This document shows positions 1 to 11,859 of a stretch of 64,000 nucleotides of DNA, piece by piece. Position 1 is the first letter of the stretch. Each line of letters starts with the position of its first letter. The notes below the pieces were generated by a model. It did no database searches. It saw only the letters and a program-made list of their open reading frames with translations, and was not told where the DNA came from. A program made the position numbers and the translations under genes. Source of the stretch: Phoronis australis (Eukaryota > Phoronida > Phoronidae); the NCBI GenBank assembly GCA_002633005.1, contig NMRA01000353.1, forward strand, positions 304,897-368,896. Direction: 5' to 3'.

Positions 1-766
1 CACGTAATAAGGATTTGTTAAGTCGCCATAGACCTTTACCTCTAACAAATTTAGAGACCAGAATAGTAGTCACGACACAATGATGGTCGGTTCTATAACC
101 TGGGGACGTTTCAATATTTTCTATCCAAGAGGAAAATTCGTCGGACACTAGAAAAAAGTCCAGACGGGCTTGCTTACAAGGGTTAATTCTGAACCTAGTA
201 TAGCTTGTTGTATTTGGGTTACGTAACCGCCACGGGTCGATCAAATTTAACTGCGACATCAGACTGATAACTTGTTTTCTTGCAGCCGGACTGTTTTGGT
301 GTTTGTATCCTAAACAGTCAAGATTGAAATCCTGAACCAGATTCCAGTCGCCGCAAATGATTATGAACTCTGAATTGTAGTCATTGACTACTTGAAGCAG
401 GGTTCTAAAAAATTCAGGGTCATCCTTCTTGGGACCATAAATATTAGCTAACGTAATTGAGACTCGATTTTCAATAAGTAATTCGATGACAACAAGGTTT
501 CCTTGATCATCAAGATGGATTTTACCAACTTCACATTCAAAGTTATTATTTAGCAATATGCAGACACCTCTCGATTCTCTTGTTCCAGGGCTCATGAAAA
601 CATCATATCCCCACTGGGCTCTAATAACAGAAATTTCTGATTCAATAAAATGAGTTTCTTGCAAGCAATAGATATTACAACACTTCCGTCTCAAAAATTC
701 AAAGACATCCTTTCTCTTAATTGTGTCCCTTAGCCCTCTGCAGTTTAAAGATAAGATACTAACCAT
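1..766 (-). CDS. LINE ORF2 N-terminus: apurinic-type endonuclease domain (partial)
   Basis: The frame opens at the ATG at 766 on the minus strand and stays open for 255 codons to the window edge. It has the exonuclease-endonuclease-phosphatase fold motifs in order: SLNCRGLRD near residue 5, the metal-binding LQETH near residue 40, SRGVCILLN, the NIYGP block, CGDWN near residue 140, the LDFFLVS block and the terminal TDHHCV histidine motif. These are the catalytic signatures of non-LTR retrotransposon endonucleases that nick target DNA. No stop or frameshift interrupts this part, so the copy is young or was recently active here. The reverse transcriptase would follow outside the window. Family assignment is firm; L1/Tx1 is chosen because a coiled-coil ORF1 precedes it. 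Confidence 0.85.
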   Translation of the reverse strand, partial: MVSILSLNCRGLRDTIKRKDVFEFLRRKCCNIYCLQETHFIESEISVIRAQWGYDVFMSPGTRESRGVCILLNNNFECEVGKIHLDDQGNLVVIELLIENRVSITLANIYGPKKDDPEFFRTLLQVVNDYNSEFIIICGDWNLVQDFNLDCLGYKHQNSPAARKQVISLMSQLNLIDPWRLRNPNTTSYTRFRINPCKQARLDFFLVSDEFSSWIENIETSPGYRTDHHCVVTTILVSKFVRGKGLWRLNKSLLR

Positions 767-1293
767 GTTCCGACAAAAGACATGACAAATCGGGTCTATC
801 AATTAAAATACTAAGTGTGATGTATATAGAACGTACACAAGTTGGTGAATCAACAAAAATCTCGCCCAGAAATATGTAAAAACAAAAAACAAAAAGGGAG
901 TGGCTAAAATGTACTTCACCACCTCCATGATACACACTGGACATCAGCTAAGGCAATACCCGCATTCATATACCTGTGTTGATATGCAAATCAGTTTTAG
1001 ACATTATGAAAGACTCAACTGAATAGAACACTGCCCACATCAGTCAACTTTACATGCAGATGTAATGGGCCGATGCCTAAAAACAAGCAAAAAAGGACTG
1101 GCAGTGTTCTATCTGTTACAAAGCCAAGTCAATAGTTATCATACCGTAGAAAAGAAACGAAAAACATACATACCGTCAGCAAAAAACTGTGTAAGCATAT
1201 CATATGAGCAATAAAGCAAACAATATTTTGCAGTCTTTAATTAATGAAATTTTGGAAACACTATCTACACTCACACGCAGCCACTGGACTTGT

Positions 1294-2029
1294 TTAACCT
1301 GACGACTCTCGCAAGTACGCAGGAATGTCGTGAAAATTATCCACAGAATACGACTTACGATCAACATGAAGTGTGTCTCTGGTTAGGAAAACAGAATTTT
1401 ACTGAAGGACACGCCTTTGCAGCTTTCAAAATCGGGATGAGCGGCTTTCTCCTCTGTACCATTAGCCAGGGGAGATCTTCATTCACAAAGAATTCTGTAC
1501 CTTTGAAATTCTTGCGCCCCGACCAAATTTTCTCTCTTTGTTCGAAAAAGGTGAATTTTGCAATTATTGCCCGAGGTTTTCCATTCTTTTTCACTCCTGT
1601 TCTATGCACTCGCTCGAATGAGATGTCTGTTATGTTGAAAACCGTTTTCAAAACGGAGCATAACTTTTCTTTACAGGACTCCCCGTCGCTTTCTTGTATG
1701 CCACCGAATCTAAGGTTTGAACGGCGTGATTGAAACTCGATGTTACATAGTTGTTTTTTCAGCTTTTCATTTTCTTCCGTCAGCGCCCTTATATTTGTTT
1801 CATTGTTTTTAGAGCGTTCGCTACTTTCCCCCGCCAATGAGTGAGTTATTGCAATAGAATTCTTGATTTCCGACAGAGTTGAGCTCATACCTGCTAACTG
1901 TTCCTTGATAGATGAAAGCCACGCGGGCTCTGTCTCCGGTACGGTACGAGTTTCGCTACTCATTGAAACTGACCTCGTAGCCACAGAATAATCAGCAATA
2001 GTCTTCTTCTGTTTGGAGAGACCCATCAT
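1294..2029 (-). pseudogene. LINE ORF1 (coiled coil + RRM-like RNA-binding protein), frameshifted near its C-terminus
   Basis: An ATG at 2029 on the minus strand opens a 222-codon frame. Residues about 35-95 are a predicted coiled coil rich in E/K/N with heptad leucines. Residues about 100-165 match the RRM-like core of L1 ORF1 proteins (RRSNLRFGGIQES, then FERVHRTG). The ORF1 C-terminal domain begins near residue 180 (RRKPLIPILKAAKA). The frame ends at 1361, but the expected end of that domain (a TRDTLHVDRKSY-like strand, then NFHDIPAYLR) continues in the next frame and stops at 1294. A single-base indel near 1385-1400 therefore truncates the protein. It would otherwise bind LINE RNA as a chaperone trimer. 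A sequencing error in the homopolymer there is an alternative. Confidence 0.75.
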
Positions 2030-2150
2030 TCAAAAACGTGCAAGCAGAAATACAACTACGGTATGAAAAATTTGAATTTCGCGGGGCGTCTCAGCAGAGC
2101 TCCTCAAAACACGTCTTCTCGCTCCGCCATTTTAACCGGAAGTCGATTTT

Positions 2151-2702
2151 TCTAATGTTGATAGAACATAACTTGTGGTTTTTGCAATGCATTAATCATG
2201 TTGAATGCATTTATATTAAGTGGCCTCATTGAGTTGAACAGAAAACAAATTAAACGTAACACAATAATGTTTCGAAAATAAATAGAGCAGTAACAGGACT
2301 CCCTAAGAATCAAGCTTGTTTTCGAAAACTGCGCCATTGATGATTTGATTGGTTCATGCACTTACGGCGAGAAAATGATAGATCAAGTATCGTGCACGTG
2401 TGCACTGTAGCAACACTTTGTATCTTATTCATATTTGGCCAATCTGTTGATACAGTAAAATTCCTTATTTATGCCCATCCTGATTTGACCGCAACTTGAA
2501 CTGAGTTGGGTTCTACCATATTGTGGTTGGTATAGGGACCCACATGGTGATTACTCGAATGGGCTTCATTTTGCCGGCTATTTCAAATTGCGTAGCGGAA
2601 GTAAATGAACAAAGTGGATGATTGTCATCACCGGAATTTCATCATCAGTATCTTTCGCCAGGTGCTCAAATTTTCTGAGACTAGGGATTGTCACATTTGA
2701 AA
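2151..2702. other. No recognisable gene
   Basis: AT-rich sequence with stops in all frames. Nothing beyond a short ORF of no recognisable character. Confidence 0.5.
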
Positions 2703-3140
2703 GGTAGAAGTGTTTCGCTGGATTTCCAGGTCTGTGGCGTTATTTACACCGGACCAAACTTAAAAAAATGAGGACCTTGTTTTTAAAAATCGGGAGCCGC
2801 ATAAAAAATTGCAGGTGGCCTGATACACTTTGTACTAGACGTGCGCAGGCAGTGCATGTGGGCCTATTGCAGTGATCAATTGGAACCATTTTTATACTTT
2901 ATTAATATATAGTTACACCGAGCTGAGGAACTTGAACTCTCACTCACGCATGCGCGCACCCAGCCTGAAATATAGCAGGGCTCGAATTTTTGAGAGTATG
3001 GACTACAAAATAAGAAAGGGGTAATACGTTCAGGGCTATGAATTGTGCCGAATTCTTGCCGTTTTAGTGGACTTTTGTCTCTTTTTCTTTGGACTTTTTG
3101 TTTCCCAAAAGCGGACCTTTTTTGCCCATTTCGCCAAATA

Positions 3141-3205
3141 GAATTCGAACCCACGACCTCGAGTAAAGAAAGTAGGCACCTACCACACTAAACCAGACGG
3201 CCTCC
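3141..3205 (-). repeat. tRNA-derived SINE head
   Basis: On the minus strand there is a GTCTGGTTTAGTGTGG A-box-like block and, about 35 bases on, a B-box-like GGGTTCGAATTC. Together they form an internal RNA polymerase III promoter. The related copy at 30637-30776 has the same head followed by a tail ending in an ATATTAA(C/T)AAAG-type stretch; a tail of this type is at about 2885-2930 here, separated by inserted sequence. Confidence 0.5.
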
Positions 3206-4361
3206 ACCAGGAGCTACATAGGCTATAGGGTATAATTTGTGTAGACGTTTCTCTGCGTTGCGAGTTTTGATAGAAATGGGCCAGTCTGTAGCCAACTACG
3301 GTAAATTTATAATTGATTGCGTGCAGTGTAACTGAAATTCATAAAAAGTAAAGCTGGACTTCCAAAGCGCTTGATCTGATTTGACATTTCACATAATACT
3401 CAGTATATTTTACGTACGGGACCCTTTTGTTAAATTAGGAGTAGGATTGGTTCATTATGTACCCTTGAGGTGGTATAGGACTTTACAAAACCGGTTGAAG
3501 AATTTTGTTTTTGTCATAAACGTTTATTTGAAAGGCTTAAGTTTATAAATGTTTAGGACTTAAGGCGGAAATTAAAAAATCATTTGTCCGCTTACAAAAA
3601 ATTAATATTGAAGAATAAAAACAGCCTTCACACCCCTCCATGTTTTCAAAAAAGTTGAAACTCGGGTTAGTTGGTTGAATTTTCATAGACTGCAATGTAC
3701 TTGGCTAAGAAGTGAGGCATACATTCGACATGAAATGATTGTTTAACCTGCTGTTGAATTGCGAGATAGGTTTTGAGAAGGCCAGTTGGTTATTTCTGGA
3801 TTATGTGATCTTTATTTATGTTAAATGTTTTACAAGCATTCAATCGGCGAAATCGGTGATCCAAATCCCGACGAAATGTGCGCATTCTGTTAAGATAGTA
3901 ACCGCCTGATAAGTGCTAGCGAAGATGACTAATTTGGTTAATTCGCCTACTAGACTATGGCTGAAGTTCCTCGTAAGGACAGGAGTTCGTGAATCGTTAT
4001 CTTTTGAAAGAATTTAGCGGACAATTTTCGTCAAAAAATTACCAGGTAACGTTCATCAAAAAGGAGTAAAGAACAATGGATATGTGAGATAGAATTAAGT
4101 CAGTAGTAGGCCAACCAGTAGCCAGCCAGCTAGCTGTATGAAGACTATTATTTAGTATACAGCTTTGTACTGACCAAGGCTGGCCTACCAGAAGTTCTTA
4201 AAAACATCCATCATCAAAATGTCTTGAACATATATGTAAAGTACTATTTTCATTAACATTTATACAAGACATAAGGTTTTTCTCCCACAGCCGATTATGG
4301 GGTCTCCGTACGCTATGGAAGCTAACGCCTTTGCATTTCGCTTGTGTAGCCGAACACCCGG

Positions 4362-4511
4362 CGTGCGTTCAGTAGACGCTAGGACCTACGCTAGGACCTA
4401 GCTAAAACCTAGTCAAAGTCACGTGTTCGTATTTAAAATACACGGCAACATCTCACGTAATCTCGCGAAGTCTTGCTTTTTAGCGAGGTCCTAGCGTTAA
4501 TGAACGGGAGG
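4362..4511. mobile_element. GTTCAG-family MITE, copy 1 (with empty site at copy 2 of the host repeat)
   Basis: The inverted termini GTTCAGTA(..)CGCTAGGACC and GGTCCTAGCGTTAATGAAC enclose about 150 bases. The flanks are CCGG at 4358-4361 and again at 4512-4515. The paralogous repeat near 15892-15905 reads straight through with one CCGG and no insert. Insertion with a 4-bp duplication follows directly from that comparison. Other copies lie at 17540-17651, 43223-43353 and 60320-60445. Confidence 0.75.
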
Positions 4512-4688
4512 CCGGCCACACAGCAACACAAAAGGTAGCCACAGCAACCGACCATGATTAGCAGACGACGTACTTGCCGGAAATAATACCAGATAATTTA
4601 GCCAGGTGACGCTAGTGAATAATGACGTAACGGCTTGTGCGAAACAGCACAGATTTCGTCCACTGAGTTGGCAGTCGATGTACTATAG

Positions 4689-5452
4689 TAAGCACGCAAA
4701 TATGTTCAGCAAAGTACATTCCGTGTTGCGGACGCACAAATCAAGATGTCTGCGACTACTGACAAATATGGCGGTAAGAAATGAACGAAAACAGGGGCAT
4801 AGTTTGCGACGCATTTGAAGACCATGAGCTTGTCGGTGAGTGATATTTCGCCAACAATTCACCGGAATTCATGGCCTGTGGACGCCACAGACTTGCACCT
4901 ATATTGCAGACACTCAGCCGAGTGTTGCCTACGGCCGATGAGCTCATTGTGGACTCAGTAGCGCGCAATCATCTGATTATGGACTATCTCACAATAGCAG
5001 TCGGGTTAGGTGTCCAGTAGTCGGGCAAATGGGTTACAGACCTGCTCGTATATTGCTCTGTGGTAACCTGATCAGCAGCTGTTTACTTGCCCTATTTTCT
5101 TTTGTGGTTGGTTAATACCACTGGGGCTCTTACATCGGGGAGGTGTCCCTCTAGTACAGAACGTGGCGCTCAGAAGCCATCCAATGGATGACATATTCAC
5201 CACCACTCTCTACAAAAGGGCGCCTTTTCACTCTTTGAGTTTGAATTCTGCAAAACGGGGTCAGTCTTTGCAACACTGTCGGATCTCTAAAAGCATGGGC
5301 AATTAACCTATACTATTCTCTGTCTGGTAGCATACAAAATTTAAATATAGTCGAGTACCCTCCGCGGGTTTAGTACCGTAGCCCAGTGGATTATCTCAAC
5401 ACTGAATGCAGTAGGCCACGACCACCGTACTTATTTTGTTGCTTTGTCCCAG
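4689..5452. other. No recognisable gene
   Basis: No coding signal, RNA gene or clear repeat was recognised between repeat copy 1 and the exon-like segment at 5453. Confidence 0.4.
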
Positions 5453-5567
5453 ACAAGCGCATGTATTATAACAACAGATATTTGTTTCACCCCGGCCAGC
5501 CCGCGACCAAGAACGCCCGGAAGGCGACCGAGAACAAAATGTGGCGTGAGAAGCGAAGCCATACAAG
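5453..5567 (+). CDS. Exon-like segment with AG/GTGAGT borders, product unknown
   Basis: A pyrimidine-rich acceptor (TTTGTTGCTTTGTCCCAG) precedes an open stretch that ends at a strong GTGAGT donor. The peptide contains GQPATKNARKATENKMW. A related peptide with the same GQPA-KNARKA-EN core, also ending at GTGAGT, lies on the minus strand at 8083-8184. The family is not recognised. The pair could be exons of tandem inverted paralogues, or a repeat that happens to carry splice-like signals. Confidence 0.3.
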
Positions 5568-8082
5568 GTGAGTAAATTTGATGAATTTCCGTTGCTTTTA
5601 CTTTCAATGTCAAAACACTTGAGAGACGTGAGGAAGGACAGGTAGAGGTTTAGGCCGGTGTCTCTTCCAATTATTGGAGACAAGTTACGTTAATCGAAAC
5701 ATCGCATGAGCCGAAGGTGATTTGTATGTTATTGTTTGTGTGGCAAATGGCAGTTATTTTTGGAACTAAATCAGTAAATTAATCATGGTGTTATGAAGAA
5801 ATGACGTGTGAAAATATAACGCAACTCTTGTTTTTCGTGGTTTTGTCAGGATCTCTGATAGTTCGACACTTTTGTGTTGAAAGAACCCAATGTTAAGCGA
5901 TCGGGAACGCAAATTTGTGTTTTTTTTGATGGCGATCGGGAACGCATCGTGGTGTGTCGAACAATAATGAACTTTTACTTATAAAACGCGAACAAAAAGG
6001 TTACAAAATAAGTGTGGTGCAAGGAATTAATCACATTTTGATATTTAAACAATAGCATAGCATATTATTATTAAATCGCCATGAGCATTACATGTATATC
6101 AAGCATTCTATTTTAGTTATAAATATTTTCACAAATTATTTTATTTTCATTTCAGGAAACAAGTTCAATTATTGTGAGGCGAGCTTCAACTTTACGAACA
6201 TGTTACCAACGGCGTGAAGGTACACCCTACCAGGGTTTTGAAATCTACTTAAGACGAAACCACTGGGAACAAGGGGCTCTAAACTATGAATCACCTAGGA
6301 GTTGTTCTTTGTGGCGTGTCAGCCAGGGGTAAACAAATTGTTGCTGCAGATCAAAGCGAGTGTCGAATCTTCTTGTAAAATTTTGACAGCAAAAGGAAAA
6401 AAAGAACAAACACACCAGTGAAGTCAAAGAATGGTGATGAGCTTGCCCATAGGAAGAGAGAGGATTGCGGAAACACCATTCATGAGATCAGTGATTCAAA
6501 GATTCCCGCTCATGAACGACTTGGATTTAAAAAAAAAATGCCAGAAGTTGTGTAAACTGCTGTGCTGATAAGACGGGTGGGATTTTGTTTGGTGTTTAAC
6601 TGATAACATCGATACAGACATGAACAGATTGGATGTACATTTTGTTTGACTCTTTTGTTTTGTAGTCTTGGTCCTGAGTTCACCGTGTATGTTCAGTTCA
6701 TGATCACCAGTTGACATTGAAAAAGAGCGAGACGAGTTATAATACACGTGCTTTATCCCATAGGCGTTGAATCTGTCGAGGGAAATACGGCCATGTAATA
6801 AAATTTTCGGTATTCACCTCCCGCACTACTTCAACAATGACCTCTGACATGGAAAGTTCAAAAGGTAGGCCAATGTCGACTCAACGTCGTTAGCCCCTTC
6901 GATCACCAAACTTTCGGAAAATAGGTTAAAGTAATACAATTATAGGAGTGTAAATAACGCTCAACATACAACCAGGTCTCAATCGTAACATCTGAAATAG
7001 GACTGCTATTGTATGACAGTTTTGTCTCAGTTTCATTTGCTAACTATTTTATCGTCTGCAACTCAGACGCCGATTCCTTGGTAACTACAATATCAAATGT
7101 TGTAATTTAACTATTTTCAGGAGATGTTACAAGTTCAGAGAAAAGTTACCCTTGTTTTCATCTTTGTTATCTCTTTTCAAGTAATAAATCGTCACATTTA
7201 AAACTGTTTCTTTTACTACAGAAACATGCAGCCTAACGCGCAAGTACATACACGATGTTTCATGTTGTGTTTTCTTATATTGGTAAAAAAAACTTGCCCC
7301 ATGCATCACATCAATCACGGGGCTGGTAAAGGTCTTGCTTGCTGTAGTGTCACTGTTTGATTGCCACGTGGTCATACAAAGTCGATTTCTTCCTGAACGA
7401 AACTCCGCTACACTCACTGTTTTGTCACATGCAGCAGCTGTACTACTCTTTTTTGAAGGCGTGGACGTTAACCCCATAAAGGACTGGTCGTGTGGCTACA
7501 GTTCAACTGAAAAATTAAACGCATTTAGTTATATTTGTTAGGCTAAATCTCACAAAGAAATCATGAAAAACGGTGAAATGTAGTTAACAATCAACCCATC
7601 AGCTAATTCAGGGTCCTTATCTATTCTAGAATTATTCACATGACACGGTAACTTGAACGACTATTCAGGTCAATGCTAAGAAAAAAAGTGGGTTCACCAT
7701 CGCTTTTTGCGTTTGTGATCGCCATAGAGAATTAACGACTTCATTCCTGATAGCTGTCTCACACAAGTAACTGCTCGTATTAGTAAATATCTCGAATTGT
7801 TTCACAAATCATAACTAACAAAGGTGTCACCAGGGACGAATAAACTATAAACGTCACACGTTTTTACTTAAGAACCCTTGATTTGTAGAAATTGTCGATT
7901 TTACAAAGCGCGAGGCATTTTACTGAAAGCCATTGCATTCTGCGCTCTTTATTTTAAAAAAATAAGCAAAAGCCAAATATTATTTCAGATCCACAACAAA
8001 GACTAAACTCTGACGCTTTTCTGTCTGTCGCATTCGTGCCAAAATAGCATCTATTTAAGAAGAAAATGGCACTTAAACTCAC
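5568..8082. other. No recognisable gene
   Basis: AT-rich sequence with short ORFs of low complexity on both strands. None shows a conserved domain or a convincing exon structure. Confidence 0.4.
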
Positions 8083-8184
8083 CGCGTACGCCACTGTCGT
8101 CTGCAATTTTTGGTGCAAGGTCTCGTTCTCGATCGCCTTCCTGGCGTTCTTGATCGCGGGTTGGCCGTGGTGTTGTTTGTGTTC
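8083..8184 (-). CDS. Exon-like segment related to 5453-5567, product unknown
   Basis: On the minus strand an AG acceptor (ATACCAG) leads into an open 102-base stretch with the peptide core GQPAIKNARKAIENE, closed by a GTGAGT donor. Residue-level similarity to 5453-5567 in the opposite orientation is clear over about 20 residues. The acceptor lacks a good pyrimidine tract, so this copy may be decayed. Confidence 0.3.
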
Positions 8185-9926
8185 CTGGTATTTTATTGAA
8201 ATTATTATAACGGCATGGAGCCACACAATCAGGAAAGGCGCCTTGTTGGATTTTAAGTTATTGAGTCCATTCATAAATTACTGTAACCTATTCACGTCTC
8301 CTGAACTTCACCCAGATGCTGCGTAGATATAAAAATGTACCCTCATTTACCGCTCGGATGTACGTCAATCAGGCTATGAGATAGTCCAGTACATCAGATA
8401 AGTATTCGCATAGCTAACACGACAGATTCCTCCTGAGTCCACATAAATATTTTACAAAAAATAATGACACACATTTGTGCCATGCCTTGAAACTTTGTTA
8501 TTACAAAAAGCCGTAGAAACCGGCTTTGGTGAGAAATTCGGTGCCGACCTGACACCAAACTTTTGAAATGATGAACCCCATGAGCCAATTGCTGAATAGT
8601 CGATGATAGGGTTGATGTAACATTACAACTCACAGACCTTCACAAGTCCACGAGAACACCTCAGGTGAAAACAAAATTGGCCAGAAGTCTAGAGATCTCC
8701 AAGAGTGATCTGCTATATGTTGCAAAGTTACGAGTTCGCGAGAAAAATAGCAACAAGGCAAGTGGAAATATGTATGAAGTATCATTTATTTCATGTCTCC
8801 TCTAAGTTTTATGTTCCAGGGATACTAGAAATCTATGATTCGTGTAGTCATAAGTTGTATTAATAGAATGTATGGCGGAGCTTGTCGAAGCCATATACCA
8901 GCCACTCTAATAGTCGTCTCAGAGAATTGTATGCTTAAGTGTTACATTGCACCTTTAAGTTCGATGACATGATTGGTGCTCTGTTCCGTTGCACAACTGA
9001 CGATGGAAAAATTATCTGTACCTGATTAATACAGCGTAAAGTTTTGTTAGGGTCCCCACTGGTATTGTGGTGCAAGGAAAAAAAAATACATGAGGCTTGT
9101 CGGTAGTGCGGTTTCCGCAAGTCACATGCGTTGCTACTCACAAATGTTCCGCATTTATGATTGGTAGCATAATTTACACCAGATCCCAATAAAGAAAAGA
9201 AACACCGGCTTCGTATTCTGACGTCTTTCCCGGGCGCATTTTCAGCCGATCGTGACGTATATCACGTGCTTTGATGTCCTGCAAGCACTCTTCTCCGTAA
9301 GTCGTTGATCTGCGCTGTAAGGGTCCCAAGGTCATTGAAAATACATCTTTTGGCTTTCGATGTAAACGAATATATGTAGGCCAATATGAAGGCGGTCGCG
9401 TTGTTTACATTGCTCGCTCCCTGGTTAGTTGAAATTAACATGTTCATTGACATGCCGGAACTATACCTTCCCCGTACCAAATGCAGATCTCTGTTAAAGA
9501 TGCTATGTCTCATTAAATTGTGAATATGCAAATGAAGTACTAGTTTACAAACAACCAGGGTCTTCCGGTGTGCCGGAAACCATCCGAGAACCAGTTACAA
9601 TTACAATATCGGAAAAGTCTCGTTTTGCGAGACTATTTTTATGTAAATGAGTATGGTAATATGTCATCGTTACCCTAATGAAACAAGGCCCAGTTTTTAT
9701 TATTTGTCAATTTCACTATCAAAGAACGATTGTGTAATATTCCTAATTACCTGGGTTTTTGTATTTTCTCACTTGTTTTTCAGTGTATCAGTTGTGGTGT
9801 TTTGTTTAAAACTGTAATTTATTATGAATTGTTTCTTTTCCTGATGATACTTGTACACACAATTCTCCAGGAAGTCACAAGGTGGCGCTTGTTACAAATT
9901 TAAATATTCACGGTTTTATGAGACCT
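8185..9926. other. No recognisable gene
   Basis: Nothing recognisable except a 7-bp perfect hairpin (AGTCTCG, loop TTTTG, CGAGACT) near 9617-9635 of unknown meaning. Confidence 0.4.
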
Positions 9927-9936
9927 AGCATCTTTA

Positions 9937-10836
9937 CTTGCTGGTTCCCTGCGTGCCGCTAGGTGGTCAGAGCCAGCACGCAGGTATCACTTAATTTTCC
10001 TCGGGAAATTTTTGCACACCGGCGTTTCTGATTGGCTAGTGGAATTCTCAACAGACAGCGCTTTACGCAAACAAACTGGCATGAGTGATGGACTGAAGGG
10101 TAAAATGTGGTCTATTGTCCGACAAATCGGTGCTTAAAATTTCTGTTCGGGAAATGTGAATCCTAGAAATTGTGGTTGCGCCTTTTCGGAGTGCATCTTT
10201 TTACTGTCGCTGACTTTTGTTTACGATGCTGTCCTGTATTCATATAGTATGAATACATAACACACCGGTTAAATTGGTCAGATATGTGTTTATTGTACCT
10301 GTATGTGCTTCAAGCACGCGGCTGTTAAACATCACTCAGGGGCGGATCCAGGATTTTGAGTTGGGGGGGGGCCAGGCACAGGAATAAGCAACATTCCGGC
10401 AGATGTACGCCCCCAGCCTAAAATCCGGGGATGCAGGGGTCTTGAATTCTTGGGTTTTGCGGACCTGTTGACTAAAAAAAACGGTAAACGGGGTTTATTC
10501 AGGGCTTATGCGTTGTTTATTCACCCGCCAAGACCCCCTGGTTGCGCATGTGCTAGTCAGTAATTCGCACCCGAACTCACAAATGGGATCTGGTACAATT
10601 TTAGAGGGGGCCATAGCCCCCTGGCCCCCTCTCTAAATCCGCCACTGTCACTGCAGAAACGAAATAGTTGCTGCGACGCCACTTGCATGACAAGGCTAAA
10701 AATCGATCATAGTCAGCCATTTTTCCACGGTGTTGTAAAGGTAACCATTGACTGCTGAGGTTACATCAACTAATGCTAAAGCGCGTGCCACTGCGTCATA
10801 CCTGCTTGCTGGCTAGGCACGCAGGGTACCAGCGAG
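9937..10836. mobile_element. Mutator-like non-autonomous DNA transposon with 10-bp TSD
   Basis: The ends are inverted repeats: TTGCTGGTTCCCTGCGTGCC on the left, and on the right the complement of TCGCTGGTACCCTGCGTGCC. They are flanked by an exact 10-bp direct repeat AGCATCTTTA at 9927-9936 and 10837-10846. A 9-11 bp duplication is typical of Mutator/MULE elements. No transposase is present. The element is interrupted by the hAT-like MITE at 10337-10647, which is therefore younger. Confidence 0.8.
10337..10647. mobile_element. hAT-like MITE, copy 1, 5-bp TSD (nested)
   Basis: Begins CAGGGGCGGATCC and ends AAATCCGCCACTG, with the exact 5-bp duplication TCACT at 10332-10336 and 10648-10652. Poly-G and poly-C tracts lie near the ends. 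Two more copies with the same ends and 5-bp duplications are at 17693-17806 and 63198-63352. CAG-initial TIRs with 5-bp duplications fit the hAT5-type group; that superfamily call is an inference. Confidence 0.8.
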
Positions 10837-10846
10837 AGCATCTTTA

Positions 10847-11859
10847 AACCCTTCACACCATGGTCATAAATGGTTGAATTCGGTTACCAACAATTTTGGT
10901 ATCTTATTTTAAGTATTTCTTCTTCAGTTTGCGTACTTTTAATCTAGAAATAAACGCTAAAATTAAATAATTATTTTTGTGTAACGTCATCAGTGAATCC
11001 GGTCTCCACCATTGTCTTGTTGTACACCACTCACGAGCCGAAGTGGCCTCGAAAACTGAGTTCGACTGTGTATTATGAAAAGTTGGATGTAGGGAGGATG
11101 CATTAAGAGCATTCGGACAGGCAATATTTCAATTTTTGCGTTTCCAAAATACCCTAATATCGCCTAGGCACAGGGTCGTGCGTCGGAAAGTACACGGTGG
11201 AGCAAGCGAAAAGTTCCGGGGCCACGCTGTTCTCAGCCCATTATGAAGAATCGTGCTTCGATCTCTTGCAGAAGCAGAGATTTGACGAAGGTTTCTCCAA
11301 CGTGTAGGTGTATTTTTCGAGAAATGGTGTATTGTTTTGTACCATTGGTGCCGCAGTTGTCAGGGACATATTGAGTATGAGCCTCACCATCAAATTGTGA
11401 CTGAGGCAATGAATATGATTGCAGAAAGTTTCCATCAATCTGTTCTTGTTCATGATTTTGTGGGAATGCATGCTTGCCAAATTTAAGTCAATGCCTAATA
11501 GTAGAAAATGGGATGTAGATGCCACGCAAGTAGTTAGAGCTGATAACAACAGCTGACACAGAGGCCGGAGTCGGACACTGGACCGAAATAATCGACGAAT
11601 CACAACGGTACAAAACGTTCATGATTTTGGAACATATAGGACAGAAATTGTTGCCTTGTTTGGAATGTTACAGAACTCCAAGAGTACCAACTGTAACAAC
11701 ACTGATGTTGATATTCGAAACGTCGATTAATAAATACTTTTGAGCTCTACAGTAAAGTTGAGATTTAATTCAAGAGTTTTCTTTCTTGTGTATTTGAAGT
11801 TTGGGTTGACGAAATTTAAAACTAACTTAGACAAATCGCAACATTGGCGTTTATTAACA
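10847..11859. other. No recognisable gene
   Basis: No coding or repeat structure was recognised. An ORF at 11241-11603 on the minus strand has no family features. Confidence 0.4.

Larger units (their letters stand above)
1..2150 (-). mobile_element. L1/Tx1-type LINE, 5' half (5'UTR, ORF1, start of ORF2)
   Basis: Read on the minus strand, a short GC-rich leader (about 2150 to 2030, beginning near an AAAATGGCGGAGCG-type stretch) is followed by an ORF1-like gene, a spacer of about 530 bases, and an ORF2 that runs off the left edge. The order ORF1 then endonuclease/RT ORF2 is that of L1-superfamily, Tx1-like retrotransposons. The 3' half with RT and tail would lie left of the window. The 5' end is an estimate; I found no target-site duplication. 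Confidence 0.8.
2703..4688. repeat. Long dispersed repeat, copy 1
   Basis: This stretch aligns along most of its length with 14569-16067. Shared landmarks include GGTAGAAGTGTTTCGCTGGA at the left, a GATTGG(T/C)TCATTATGTACCCT block near 3440/15060, and TTAGCAGACGACGTACTTGC near 4560/15930. It carries two insertions absent from copy 2: tRNA-SINE-like material at about 2940-3205 and a MITE at 4362-4511. It has no long reading frame. It may be a non-autonomous DNA element or an old LTR-derived block; the ends were not resolved. Confidence 0.7.

Noticed and set aside
1290-1733. 147-codon plus-strand ORF
   Set aside because: It lies antisense to the LINE ORF1, which has clear domain motifs; this is its shadow.
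9617-9635. Hairpin AGTCTCG/CGAGACT as an intrinsic terminator
   Set aside because: Bacterial-type terminators are not relevant in this eukaryotic context and there is no gene nearby.
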